Positions 8,717 to 16,679 are shown, counted from the first letter of the stretch. The stretch: DNA of 64,000 nt from Microbacterium sp. Leaf151 (GCF_001424225.1 NZ_LMOR01000001.1:67427-131426); one strand, 5' to 3'. A program made the numbers and translations. Notes: a model not told the origin generated them from the letters alone.

Positions 8717-11392
8717 TCAGAAGTCGATGTCGGCTGCATCGTCTCGTACGAGAATGCCTAGCGGGTCAAGGTCCTTCGCAGGGTCAGACTCGAACGCCTG
8801 GCGGATACGCTCACCACCGGCCACGACTATCTCCCACTCGTCTTCCGTCATTAGGTCGCCGCGCTCGTCGGTCTTGAGGCGGAGGCCGACGAAGATGTTG
8901 GCCGCATCCGGAGCAGGCTTCGCGGGCGGGGTCATGGGCTCGTGCCACTTCGATTGCAGGAGGTTCTTGAGCGCCGTCGTGGTTGACCGGCGGCGCTTGC
9001 TTGACGACCACACGCCCCACTCGCGGAACACGGTCAGCACCTCAAGATCGGTGCGTAGTGTCTGCTGGCCGAACACGCCCTGCCCCTGCTCCTTGAGCAT
9101 GTGGGTGATGAAAGCGTGGAGGTCCTTCTCGGTGACGAAGTAGTTCTCGTCCCGCACCCCGTACTCGCTGATGATGGAGTGCAAGGTGTTGGTCTTGCCC
9201 ATCCAATCCTCTTTGTTGGCGCGGATGTGGTCGGTGATGGTGTCCACCTCGATGCGCGAGCCCGACTCCGCCCAAGCCTTATGAAGTAGGAGGAGGTAGT
9301 AGTAGAAGGCCTCGTGGATGGCCGCGTTGCGGGTCACCTCGCCTACGAAGAATGGGTCGCGCGGCTTGTGCCATGGGTTGTTGGCGTCGAACTTATCGGC
9401 GGCGGCGTACTTGTAGCAGAACAGCACTACCTCGAAGCGGTCGATGACGTCCTCGCCCCGGCCGAAGTTCGGTAGCCGATTGCACGTCAGCAGGAACAGG
9501 TGGAACAGATTTATCGATCGTGTACGCTCACCAATCTGACGGGTCTGGAGGCTTGAACCGGACCCGATCAGTCGCTTCAGCATCTCGAAGTCGATGTCCT
9601 TGCTTGCGCTCAGGTCGTCAAGGACGGTGAGGGTCTTACCGTCGAGGTCAGCCCGTGCGTACTTGTTCTCCGCGTTGCGGTGGATGATGCTGTGCTCTGC
9701 GTTGATGCCGAACGGGCTGCTCGTCTTTTCGCCAAGCACCTTGAGGAGAAGGAGGACAAGGCTGGACTTGCCATTGTCCTTCGACGGCCCGTAAATGATG
9801 ACGCCCTTCTTCGACAGGGGCTGCTCCTGCCGAAGCACCGTGCCCAACATGGCCTCAAGGAAGGCGCGGTCCTCAGGGTGACACGAAGCCATAACCTTCT
9901 CCACCTTGTCTTTGTGCTCGGCGAATATGTCGGCATCCCCACGGAAGTAGATCTTGCGTGTCGCCAAGAAGGCTGGATCGTGCGGTGCGACCTCCATCGT
10001 GTTGAGGTCGCGGATGCCCGCCATGTCCACGATGCGGTGAGTGTCTACGTCGAAGTCCTCAATGTAGGCCCGCGCATCGTAGTTCCCCTTGATCTGGCGA
10101 ATGACCTCATCCACCGTGAAGCTGTCACGAGCACGACGAGCCGCTTCAGCCCGTGTGGTGTCGCCCTCATCGTTAGCGGCATCCACAACGGCAGTGAGCC
10201 AATCTAGAATCTCGTTGCGGACTACAAGCTGATCCATCGCCTTGTAAATACCGCACTCACGCGAGGCGGGGTCGCTGTCGAACTTGAACCAGCCGATGCC
10301 GGTGTCGGGGTTCTCACGGGGAGTTACCCAGCGGTATTCGGGGTGAAGCTGTACGAACGTGCGCGAAAGCACGTAGGCGGTGAACTCGTCGGCGGTGGCC
10401 GCCTTCTCAGCGGCCTCCGCGCGGCCCTTCTTCCATCCGTTGTCGAACTGCGCTGTGATGGCGTCCTGCGGCTTCCCGTCCCACGGTGATGCCGCACCCG
10501 CGGTTGCGAGGTCTGCCTCGATGGCCGCCAGTGCCGCAGCCTTGAAAGCATCTTGCGATGCGCCGCGCCGCCCCGCCGTGAGAGCCGCCGTGAAGGTCGC
10601 CTGATGCCGACCTGCACCGCCCGCAACGTCCGCCATCAGCTTCGTGACCACGGGTGCAATCGCCTTCTCGCCCTTCTGGTTGGTGAGCTTTGGACCGGTG
10701 CTGGTTACCGTGCGGGCGGTGTCCTGCGGAGCGGATGCCGCCTTACGTGCGAGCAGGGTGGGGTTCTTGCTCGTTCCAGCGGCACGCGATTTCAGCAGTT
10801 CGACGAACCACGGGTAATCCTCGATGTTCGTGAAGCCCTTACCGGGAGTCTCCTCCGTGTAGTAGCCGATGCTGTTGTCCGGTTGCGTAGCGATTGAGCC
10901 CGGTCCGATGCTGTAGGAGCTACCCACGCGAATGTCCACGCCGAGGGTCACGCCGGGAAGGGTCGAGCCCTTGGACGGCTTTAGTTGCGCCTGAAGCTCC
11001 GGTGCGCAGTAGAAGGCCATCTGGCGCGCCCCGCTACCAGTCTTGAAGGTGTAGGTGTCGAACGGCTCGCCACCGCCGAACTCCTCGACGAGCGCCTGCA
11101 GGTTCTCGAAGCCGTTTTCATCTTCCTTGTGCGTGTCGATGTCCACGAACAGGAGGTGGTTCTTTCCCGCGGGGATGCCGTAGGCGGTTGCGCCGTGCTC
11201 GATAGCGAAGCCGCGGCCGCGGCGCTGCCAGTCCGTAACGAAGGTCGCCTTGTCGTCCCACGTCCCCCTCTTCTCGCTCCACGTGCCGAGGGGCTTGATC
11301 GGAAGCAGGAAGAGGTCTTGGAGAACTTCGGGAATATCGAGGGTGAAACCGTCGGGCCGCTGAACGGCGACAGGTGCTGACGACTGAGTCAT
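8717..11392 (-). CDS. Prim-pol / D5-type primase-helicase of the element
   Basis: An 891-residue replication protein. The N-terminus is a bifunctional primase-polymerase domain: FVDID (D84, D86) supplies the metal-binding acidic pair and TGSGARQMAFYC follows. The C-terminal half is a superfamily 3 helicase: Walker A GPSKDNGKSS (residues 535-544), Walker B-like LTVLDDLS, sensor LFLLTCNRLP, and a D5-like C-terminus. Such fusions start and drive replication of phage satellites, plasmids and integrative elements from their own origin. ATG 11392 is preferred to a TTG seven codons upstream because AAGGACC lies seven bases before it. The large AT-richer gap just upstream (11.6-11.9 kb) is the likely origin. 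Confidence 0.85.
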   Translation of the reverse strand: MTQSSAPVAVQRPDGFTLDIPEVLQDLFLLPIKPLGTWSEKRGTWDDKATFVTDWQRRGRGFAIEHGATAYGIPAGKNHLLFVDIDTHKEDENGFENLQALVEEFGGGEPFDTYTFKTGSGARQMAFYCAPELQAQLKPSKGSTLPGVTLGVDIRVGSSYSIGPGSIATQPDNSIGYYTEETPGKGFTNIEDYPWFVELLKSRAAGTSKNPTLLARKAASAPQDTARTVTSTGPKLTNQKGEKAIAPVVTKLMADVAGGAGRHQATFTAALTAGRRGASQDAFKAAALAAIEADLATAGAASPWDGKPQDAITAQFDNGWKKGRAEAAEKAATADEFTAYVLSRTFVQLHPEYRWVTPRENPDTGIGWFKFDSDPASRECGIYKAMDQLVVRNEILDWLTAVVDAANDEGDTTRAEAARRARDSFTVDEVIRQIKGNYDARAYIEDFDVDTHRIVDMAGIRDLNTMEVAPHDPAFLATRKIYFRGDADIFAEHKDKVEKVMASCHPEDRAFLEAMLGTVLRQEQPLSKKGVIIYGPSKDNGKSSLVLLLLKVLGEKTSSPFGINAEHSIIHRNAENKYARADLDGKTLTVLDDLSASKDIDFEMLKRLIGSGSSLQTRQIGERTRSINLFHLFLLTCNRLPNFGRGEDVIDRFEVVLFCYKYAAADKFDANNPWHKPRDPFFVGEVTRNAAIHEAFYYYLLLLHKAWAESGSRIEVDTITDHIRANKEDWMGKTNTLHSIISEYGVRDENYFVTEKDLHAFITHMLKEQGQGVFGQQTLRTDLEVLTVFREWGVWSSSKRRRSTTTALKNLLQSKWHEPMTPPAKPAPDAANIFVGLRLKTDERGDLMTEDEWEIVVAGGERIRQAFESDPAKDLDPLGILVRDDAADIDF

Positions 11393-11511
11393 TGTTTTGG
11401 TCCTTGTGCTCAAACTTCATCCGTTGCGAGCGGATGGACACCGATGCGGGGTCACAGTTCAATATCGCTACCGGGATTCTGTGATCGCAGGCGCCGCTAC
11501 ACAAAGCGAAA

Positions 11512-11574
11512 GGGCGTCACATGAGGTGAGGAGAATGGTGGACCAAGACCTACTCGAACCTTCATGTGACGCCC
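11512..11574. repeat. 13-bp inverted repeat upstream of the primase-helicase
   Basis: GGGCGTCACATGA (11512-11524) and TCATGTGACGCCC (11562-11574) are a perfect inverted repeat around 37 bases. A short frame starts inside it at ATG 11535 (57 codons to 11708), too weak to call as a gene. It may be an attenuator, an operator pair or part of the origin. Confidence 0.7.
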
Positions 11575-11670
11575 CCAAGGACACTAACCGCCGAAAGCGT
11601 CCCGCGCGTTCAGGTAGTCATATCAACTCCGGTCCAGCTCTAAGTCGTGGGCACGTCGCCCAACACGATG

Positions 11671-11866
11671 TGACACTGGTGACACTGCCGAAGACGGGGG
11701 CACCGTAGAAGTTTGCGAAGTTACAGTCCCGTGAAAATACAAAACCGTCGAATAGCAAACTCTTCAAACTTCTAAGGAGATCCGAAGTAGTCAGTGTCAC
11801 CAGTGTCACTGGGACTCCGTTGCTATTCCGGGCATTTGCCGTCCTCTATGACACTGATGACACTAG
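11671..11866. repeat. TGACACTGG iteron-like repeats and AT-rich segment, candidate replication origin
   Basis: Three doublets of a 9-bp unit: TGACACTGGTGACACTGC at 11671-11688 (+), its reverse complement at 11792-11808, and TGACACTGATGACACTAG at 11849-11866 (+). Between the first two lies the most AT-rich stretch nearby, bounded by GAAGTTTG (11708-11715) and CAAACTTC (11765-11772). No convincing gene occupies 11.58-12.24 kb. Tandem short repeats flanking an AT-rich segment upstream of a primase-helicase are the usual plan of a replication origin. The function is inferred. Confidence 0.6.
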
Positions 11867-11947
11867 CTACACCTTGAGACGGCCTCTAACCGCGATCTGG
11901 CTGCATCCAGCCGTGGGAGCTCTCTCGCCACGGCCGCCACATGAGGG

Positions 11948-11980
11948 GAAAGCCCCGTGCCGGTGAGACACGGGGCTTTC
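11948..11980. terminator. Hairpin terminator-like structure
   Basis: GAAAGCCCCGTG / CACGGGGCTTTC, a perfect 12-bp stem with a 9-base loop, in the non-coding gap between the candidate origin and the small-gene array. Confidence 0.7.
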
Positions 11981-12080
11981 GGCGCTAGCGCTATGCAGAC
12001 AAGGAGGCAAAACAGGTACGCGAGCAAGAGCAATATCAAGGTATGCGCACACCATCCCCCCACTCACTCCCGCTCTCACC

Positions 12081-12117
12081 GCTCTACCCCCGCTATCCAA
12101 CTTCACGGGGGTAGAGC
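12081..12117. repeat. Perfect 12-bp inverted repeat, function unknown
   Basis: GCTCTACCCCCG / CGGGGGTAGAGC with a 13-base loop. No gene ends close to it, so it may be a nick site (oriT-like), a replication structure or a transcript end. Confidence 0.6.
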
Positions 12118-12241
12118 AGAAGGAGACAGGAATCTAAGAAACCTGTCGGCCGTCATCAGCGCTGGACAGCGCGGGCACACAAAGTTGGAGTCCCGGCCTC
12201 AGCAGCCAATCTTGCCTCAAATGATCAAGTCATCCCGTAGG

Positions 12242-12263
12242 CCCTCACAGCATCGCGTGAGGG
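12242..12263 (-). terminator. Short hairpin after leftward small genes
   Basis: CCCTCAC / GTGAGGG with an 8-base loop, 26 bases beyond the stop at 12289. Confidence 0.5.
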
Positions 12264-12288
12264 TTCCGGTTTGACACGGTAACCAATA

Positions 12289-12489
12289 TCAACTTGGGCG
12301 CAAATGCGAGACATGTTCGAAGTAGCGTGCGAGGGTTTTGAGATCGTCGCGATACCGCTCGTAGGCCTCGCGCGCCTCTTCGCGGGTGTCGAAGTGATGT
12401 TCCTTTGGCTTCCAGCACCGCTGCCATCCGCAACTGGATGGCTCCTTGCGGTCGCGTTCCATGTGGTACTGGACTTCTGGGCTGAACAT
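12289..12489 (-). CDS. Small hypothetical protein (66 residues)
   Basis: A charged small protein (YHMERDRKEPSSCGWQRCWK, then EEAREAYERYRDDLKTLARY). A perfect AAGGAGG ribosome site precedes ATG 12489. Two cysteines and several histidines in the first half could bind metal, but no family is recognised. It follows the next upstream gene by 25 bases and is probably in the same transcript. Confidence 0.65.
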   Translation of the reverse strand: MFSPEVQYHMERDRKEPSSCGWQRCWKPKEHHFDTREEAREAYERYRDDLKTLARYFEHVSHLRPS

Positions 12490-12514
12490 GTGTCCTCCTT
12501 GGTTGGGAGGCATA

Positions 12515-12814
12515 TCAGCGCTCGTCCGAGAAGAGCGTTCGAATGAGAAGCATGGCGAAGCTGCAATGGCGCAGGAAGGCGCGATCATCCTCTTCGAGAA
12601 GCTTGCCGAGCATCTTCGAGGCGATGGTGGGTATGAGCGAGGGGTCTTGGGCGACGAGGCGGGCCGCCTCATCCGCACCGACTTGCTCCGTGAGCGCCCC
12701 TTGCAGCAGGAGCATGCAGTAGGAGGTGGGGTGCTCACTCCATAGCAACGCCCACTCAGTGGGTGCGTCGTCCGACAGTGGTCCGGTCACCTGTGGGTTG
12801 CTCATGGTTGGCAT
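12515..12814 (-). CDS. Small hypothetical protein (99 residues)
   Basis: MPTMSNPQVTGPLSDDAPTEW at the N-terminus, then mostly helices (GADEAARLVAQDPSLIPTIA; LRHCSFAMLLIRTLF). ATG 12814 or the second Met three codons on could be the start. No family recognised. It heads a two-gene leftward transcript and its upstream side carries one of the TGTGC-type sites (12835-12853). Confidence 0.6.
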   Translation of the reverse strand: MPTMSNPQVTGPLSDDAPTEWALLWSEHPTSYCMLLLQGALTEQVGADEAARLVAQDPSLIPTIASKMLGKLLEEDDRAFLRHCSFAMLLIRTLFSDER

Positions 12815-12834
12815 GGTGACAGGCTTCCCGAAGC

Positions 12835-12853
12835 TGTGTGCCGGTGCACTGTG
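12835..12853. promoter_or_regulatory. TGTGC-type repeated site
   Basis: TGTGTGCCGGTGCACTGTG between two divergent small genes; reverse complement of the motif whose core is TGTGC-ACCG-GCACA. It is placed where a regulator could control both genes. Confidence 0.55.
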
Positions 12854-12894
12854 TGCGGTGGTATGCGGTCCTGTGGGAGCATCACAGCGTGGGT

Positions 12895-13146
12895 ATGAGG
12901 AATGACGAAGTTCTCGGCATGGTCATGCCCAGCCTGTTCAGCTTCATGGTGGCAATCGGCTTCTTCGTGCAGTCATGGCCGCTCGCTCTCGGTGGTGCGG
13001 TTGCTGCGGGTGTGGCCGGGTTGTACTTCAGCCGCAAGCGCAGGAATCGGGAGTTGGACGACGCGGTGGCCAGAGCCAAGGCGTTCGAGGAGGAGCAGTT
13101 AGCTCAGTCCGGCGACGCTGGTTCGGATCCTGAGCGCGCGCCGTAG
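12895..13146 (+). CDS. Small membrane protein (83 residues)
   Basis: ATG 12895 (GTG 12889 is an alternative). Two closely spaced hydrophobic stretches (MVMPSLFSFMVAIGFFV and PLALGGAVAAGVAGLYF) followed by a basic, then acidic tail (SRKRRNRELDDAVARAKAFE) suggest a hairpin in the membrane with a cytosolic tail. Function unknown. Its stop codon lies at the start of the first copy of the conserved spacer element. Confidence 0.6.
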   Translation: MRNDEVLGMVMPSLFSFMVAIGFFVQSWPLALGGAVAAGVAGLYFSRKRRNRELDDAVARAKAFEEEQLAQSGDAGSDPERAP

Positions 13147-13238
13147 CCGAGAGCACCAGCCCCGATGCGCTCGGGCAGGTGTGCGCCCACGCTGATTCAG
13201 GCATGCCGGGAAACTGCGGCGTAGCACGTTGTGCCGCC
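13144..13238 (+). repeat. Conserved spacer element, copy A
   Basis: Left end TAGCCGAGAGCACCAGCCC, right end GAAACTGCGGCGTAGCA; CACCAG to ACTGCGG distance is 59 bases. It lies between two rightward small genes. Confidence 0.7.
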
Positions 13239-13283
13239 CACTCTGCGGGGCGGTGTCGTACCCCCTGCAATAGGCTTTCGCTC

Positions 13284-13856
13284 ATGAGTAACCCGGCCCT
13301 CGTACTGCACGACATCTATTCTGAGTGGCGCGAGGAACTGACGGATCAACGCAGCAGCCTCGCCGCGATGGTGAGCCTTGACACAATTGACGGAGCCAGG
13401 CAAATCGCGGTGGCAGCCGAAGCTCTGAACCGCATATACGCCATCTTGCACTCGCCTGCGTTCGGCGCGAAGTACAAGGTCGCAGTCTTCCAGCGGCAGT
13501 ACCCCGAATGGTGGAAGCCCCTTGTCTGTTATAACTCGGGTTGGCAAACCGTTATCGACGCCGACACCTTCATCTCTCCTGCGCACCTCGACGAGATCGA
13601 GACATTCGCCGCCTTCCTCGACGGCAAGGTCTATGAACTTCAACCTGAAGCCAGCAGAGCACTGATCGAGATCGTCGCGGAGGCACGTCGGGCGCTCATC
13701 GCCGACACAGCTTTGTCTGATCCCTTGCGTCAATACATCCACCTGCTCATCCAGAAGATTCAGAACGCTCTCGACGACGAGACCGTCGGCCTCAACTTTG
13801 ATTACGCCGAAGCTGTAGCTGGTCTGCGCACAGCGTTCCAGGCGGCGGCCTCGTAG
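13284..13856 (+). CDS. Hypothetical protein (190 residues)
   Basis: A soluble, mostly helical protein (MSNPALVLHDIYSEWREEL at the start; tail LNFDYAEAVAGLRTAF). No family recognised. ATG 13284 is chosen because TAGGCT lies seven bases upstream, as in other leaderless genes of the window, and there is no ribosome site. Confidence 0.7.
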   Translation: MSNPALVLHDIYSEWREELTDQRSSLAAMVSLDTIDGARQIAVAAEALNRIYAILHSPAFGAKYKVAVFQRQYPEWWKPLVCYNSGWQTVIDADTFISPAHLDEIETFAAFLDGKVYELQPEASRALIEIVAEARRALIADTALSDPLRQYIHLLIQKIQNALDDETVGLNFDYAEAVAGLRTAFQAAAS

Positions 13857-13874
13857 GGAACAGACCAGTCATCC

Positions 13875-13976
13875 GTGTGGGACAAGTTGAGGTACGACAT
13901 TCTGCCCAACGGTGCCGTCAACGCACTCATCTCCTTCGGCGGGATCTTCACGCAGCTTGCAATCGCGGCTGGGTGA
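13875..13976 (+). CDS. Possible 33-residue micropeptide
   Basis: GTG 13875 to TGA 13974-13976 encodes a peptide with a charged start (MWDKLRYDILPNG) and a hydrophobic end (ALISFGGIFTQLAIAAG). Size and amphipathic/hydrophobic make-up resemble type I toxins or small membrane peptides. It follows a degenerate left end of the conserved spacer (GGAACAGACCAGTC). No ribosome site; expression is unproven. Confidence 0.35.
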   Translation: MWDKLRYDILPNGAVNALISFGGIFTQLAIAAG

Positions 13977-13987
13977 GACCTGCGCCG

Positions 13988-14078
13988 TAGCTGACAACAC
14001 CAGTCTTCGGGCGCTCTGAGCGTGTGTGCACCTGCACGCATTGAGGCTAGCTGCGAGACTGCGGCGTAGCGTCGCCTA
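13988..14078 (+). repeat. Conserved spacer element, copy B
   Basis: Left end TAGCTGACAACACCAGTC, right end GAGACTGCGGCGTAGC followed by GTCGCCTA; CACCAG to ACTGCGG distance is 60 bases. The middle contains TGTGCACCTGCAC, related to the TGTGC-type site. A -35-like TAGACA begins at its right edge. Confidence 0.75.
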
Positions 14079-14110
14079 GACATACCTCTCGTTTGCAATA
14101 CGCTCGGGGC

Positions 14111-14458
14111 ATGTTTGATCCCGACGAGGAGGACGAGAACGGCCTCTCTTTGTCGTACCGGAGAGAGAAGTGGCGCAAGCAACGCATGCGCACCGATCCC
14201 CGCTACCGCCACGCATACCGGCTTCACGAACTGGTCGCTTGGCTATACGTACTGCTGTTGCTCGCGTCACCAGTCCTACTGTTCAACCTGCAACCGCCGT
14301 GGTTGTGGTTTTTCGCGCCCCTCGTCTTTGCTCTGTTCTTCGTGCCCTATGTTCGCCGTCGCCTCGTCACGGGCGGTCACCTGCGCATCGCGTTGTCGTC
14401 GGCGCTCCTCGGGCTCGTCGGCCTGGTCGGCTCCGCATTGGGGTTGCCTGCGCTATAG
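14111..14458 (+). CDS. Small membrane protein (115 residues)
   Basis: An acidic then basic N-terminus (MFDPDEEDENGLS, RREKWRKQRMR) is followed by three hydrophobic segments (VAWLYVLLLLASPVLLF; WLWFFAPLVFALFFVPYV; SALLGLVGLVGSALGL). TACGCT (14099-14104) lies six bases before the ATG with TAGACA 16 bases further upstream, so the transcript is probably leaderless. No family recognised. Confidence 0.7.
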   Translation: MFDPDEEDENGLSLSYRREKWRKQRMRTDPRYRHAYRLHELVAWLYVLLLLASPVLLFNLQPPWLWFFAPLVFALFFVPYVRRRLVTGGHLRIALSSALLGLVGLVGSALGLPAL

Positions 14459-14547
14459 CTGACAGCACCAGTCCCTGTGCTACCAGACCGCATGCGAACC
14501 CGTTCACAGCGGGGCATGCTGTGAGACTGCCGCCTGGCACGGCCTAC
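14456..14547 (+). repeat. Conserved spacer element, copy C
   Basis: Left end TAGCTGACAGCACCAGTC overlaps the stop of the preceding gene; right end GAGACTGCCGCCTGGCACG; spacing 60 bases. This copy lies between convergent genes, so it is not simply a promoter. Confidence 0.75.
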
Positions 14548-14954
14548 TTACGCTTCTTGTTCTTCCCGAAGCTTTTGCCAGCCTTCTTCTTGCGGGGCTT
14601 GGCGGGTGCGGGCGGAGGTGTCGGAGCACGGCGGCGCGGTGCGGGTGCGGGCGCGCTGCGTGCCTTGAACATCTCCTTGACCATGAGGCCTGCTATCAGC
14701 GCAGCCTCCTGAGGCCCGTTCGTGTCGCCGGGAAGATGCATGCTCGCTTTGACCGCATCCTGAATGGGTTCTAGCTCGTGCAAATGCCGACCTGCCCATT
14801 CGACAGAAGCGGCGTGCGAACCAATCTCCTGTGTAAGACACGCCAAGACAATCGTGCTTGCATAGCGATCCGGGTTGCTGCTCTTCATTTCGAGCAGCAT
14901 CTCGTAGGACTCCTGCTCGAAAACAACTGGTCCGGCCTTCTGTGCCGTAGTCAT
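14544..14954 (-). CDS. Hypothetical protein with a lysine/arginine-rich tail
   Basis: A 136-residue protein. The first 90 residues are helical (VVFEQESYEMLLEMKSSNPD; MVKEMFKARSA), then a Pro/Ala linker leads to a strongly basic C-terminus (KPRKKKAGKSFGKNKKRK) that suggests nucleic-acid binding. No family recognised. It is the last gene of a leftward group of three. Confidence 0.65.
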   Translation of the reverse strand: MTTAQKAGPVVFEQESYEMLLEMKSSNPDRYASTIVLACLTQEIGSHAASVEWAGRHLHELEPIQDAVKASMHLPGDTNGPQEAALIAGLMVKEMFKARSAPAPAPRRRAPTPPPAPAKPRKKKAGKSFGKNKKRK

Positions 14955-14978
14955 CTATCCCCCATATCCCCCCGGCTG

Positions 14979-14996
14979 TCTGCCGGTGCACTGTTG
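14979..14996. promoter_or_regulatory. TGTGC-type repeated site
   Basis: TCTGCCGGTGCACTGTTG, upstream of the leftward gene starting at 14954. Confidence 0.45.
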
Positions 14997-15008
14997 CGCA
15001 GGCGCGCT

Positions 15009-15098
15009 CATTGACAGCACCAGCCCTCGACAGCCGGTGCCGTGTTCGTGCCCGTTGTACCGATCCCGTACTGCGACGCTGCGACATGACGTCGCCTA
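15009..15098 (+). repeat. Conserved spacer element, copy D
   Basis: Left end CATTGACAGCACCAGCCC, right end CTGCGACGCTGCGACATGAC then GTCGCCTA; spacing 60 bases. Compared with copies B and C, CAGT/ACTG has become CAGC/GCTG, a change that would keep a stem between the two ends. Confidence 0.7.
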
Positions 15099-15134
15099 CG
15101 CCCGATCCCCGCTGTACCCGCCCATGTGCTGTGA

Positions 15135-15401
15135 TTAGTCCTCCGGTGCGTCAGTGAACCGGCACACAGTGACGATGCGCTCCTCGAGGTCGGTGTTCCC
15201 CTCGAGGCGCACCTCCCGTCCCGTCGACGGGTGGATACCGAAGGCGAAGTAGAAGATGTGGCGTGCGCCGCCGATGTGCTTCGTCTCGACCCGACCGAGC
15301 ACCTTTCCGTGCCTGCGCACCTCATAGACGGGGAAGTGCACACGCCGCCGGCGATCGGGCGGTGGTAGCTCGCGGACCTCGACACCTTCGGGCAGTTGCA
15401 T
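15135..15401 (-). CDS. Small hypothetical protein (88 residues)
   Basis: A compact beta-rich looking protein (HFPVYEVRRHGKVLGRVETK; RHIFYFAFGIHPSTGREVRL). No family recognised. A TGTGC-type site (15153-15173) lies within its last codons and another (15430-15452) upstream of it. Middle member of a leftward group. Confidence 0.65.
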   Translation of the reverse strand: MQLPEGVEVRELPPPDRRRRVHFPVYEVRRHGKVLGRVETKHIGGARHIFYFAFGIHPSTGREVRLEGNTDLEERIVTVCRFTDAPED

Positions 15402-15429
15402 GCACGGAGGCTATGCGCCACCTACGACA

Positions 15430-15452
15430 CTGTGGTCCGGTGCACTGTGGTC
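15430..15452. promoter_or_regulatory. TGTGC-type repeated site
   Basis: The segment has core GTCCGGTGCACTGTGG. It sits in the 49-base gap between two leftward genes. Confidence 0.45.
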
Positions 15453-16392
15453 AGGTATAGAGATCCCACGCTTTGATGAGAAACGTGTGGTCGGTGTCAT
15501 TCCACTCGAACCCGAGGCGTCGCAGCCATTCATTGAGGACGTCAGCGAGCTGCTGCGTCAGCCGAGCTAGCTGTTCAGCCGCAACACGGTCACGAGAGGG
15601 AGGGACAGCTCGCAGTGCGTTCTCGAAGTCCGACCAACTGGGCGCGACCATCTCCATCCAGTCCTTGGACGCGGAAGTGCTCGCATCAAACGGTGCCCCC
15701 ACAGCCTCCCCGCTGAGCGCTCGCTTCGCTGCGATAGGCGCAAGCTGCTTCACGGCTATTTCGAGCATTTGCGCAATGCTGTACGCAAGTCGCTCTACGT
15801 CGAGGTGGCGCTGGTATTCGACCGTCACCACCTGAGTGATTGCATCCCGCAGCCAGGTGGCAACGTCCTTCGGATCGAAGCGAGAGAAGGGCACGTCGTA
15901 CTGGAGCGGCACGTCAAGTTCGGCTCGGTATTCGCTAATGACCGCGTCAGCTATGTGCAGAAATCGGCGGCGCGCCTCACCGTCCCGATCGATGGTCGGT
16001 CCACCGGCCTCACCCGCCTGCTCCATCGTGACGTGCCTGCTTTCGTGGCGCGCCAGCCGCTGGATCATCTTGTTCCGCTGCTCGTAGTCGAAAGAGGGGT
16101 CAGGCTGCGGCTCGAAGTAGTACTCGTGCATCAGCACATGCATTTCGTCGCCTACCGCCATGACCTTCGCACCGACGTCGCCGTCGCCGCGCGTGCTTGT
16201 CCAATGGGCGCGGACTTCGTGAGGAAGGCGATCGCGGACAGAGGCGTCGAAGTCTCCAGTGACGACGAGCACCGCTTTCGCGGGATCAAGCGCCGCTTCC
16301 TCCACAATGTCAGCGCAAGCAACGGCAGACGAATGCTCGTGCTTCCCGTTGTGCGATCCCGAAGACGGGTACTCGAACCGGATATCACTCAT
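15451..16392 (-). CDS. Hypothetical protein with HExxH zinc-metallopeptidase motif
   Basis: A 313-residue protein. RLARHESRH gives HExxH (H116, E117, H120), and VISEYRAE (E154, E158) could supply a third zinc ligand as in gluzincins. A helical C-terminal half ends WNDTDHTFLIKAWDLYT. No secretion signal, so it would act in the cytosol. I do not recognise a named family; metallopeptidases of this kind in mobile elements can relieve repressors or act in defence, but nothing here proves that. It heads a leftward group of three genes. Starts at ATG 16392. Confidence 0.6.
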   Translation of the reverse strand: MSDIRFEYPSSGSHNGKHEHSSAVACADIVEEAALDPAKAVLVVTGDFDASVRDRLPHEVRAHWTSTRGDGDVGAKVMAVGDEMHVLMHEYYFEPQPDPSFDYEQRNKMIQRLARHESRHVTMEQAGEAGGPTIDRDGEARRRFLHIADAVISEYRAELDVPLQYDVPFSRFDPKDVATWLRDAITQVVTVEYQRHLDVERLAYSIAQMLEIAVKQLAPIAAKRALSGEAVGAPFDASTSASKDWMEMVAPSWSDFENALRAVPPSRDRVAAEQLARLTQQLADVLNEWLRRLGFEWNDTDHTFLIKAWDLYT

Positions 16393-16496
16393 GCCAACCC
16401 CCCAATAGGCCGTCCCCCGACAGTCATTCCCTAGCTTGCAGCACCACAGCGCCCTGACCTAATCGATGGTGAGCAGGTTGCGTATATGCTACGTCC

Positions 16497-16649
16497 GTGT
16501 TCTTCGATCCGATGCTTCTAATCACCTACCTCGCAGCCGTGCTCCTGACGACGCTCATTGTCTGTTTGCTCGCATTCGTGGTCCTGCGCACCGCCATCCT
16601 CGGAGCGATGAAGGCGCACACAAACTGGGTGGACCGCGGTAAGCCGTAA
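16497..16649 (+). CDS. Leaderless small membrane protein (50 residues)
   Basis: GTG 16497 to TAA 16647. One strong membrane segment (LLITYLAAVLLTTLIVCLL, then AFVVLR) and a short polar tail (KAHTNWVDRGKP). TATGCT (16485-16490) ends six bases before the GTG, the same promoter-to-start distance as many other genes here, which supports it as a real leaderless gene. Function unknown. Confidence 0.55.
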   Translation: MFFDPMLLITYLAAVLLTTLIVCLLAFVVLRTAILGAMKAHTNWVDRGKP

Positions 16650-16679
16650 ATAACGCGCTCGCGGCGACGGTTTACAGCC

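Noticed and set aside
11535..11708. 57-codon frame inside the candidate origin
   Set aside because: It overlaps an inverted repeat and the TGACACTGG iterons, and has a badly spaced ribosome site.
13144..15098. Integron attC sites
   Set aside because: The spacer elements lack the GTTRRRY/RYYYAAC core sites and there is no integron integrase. Cassette-like arrangement is noted but not this system.
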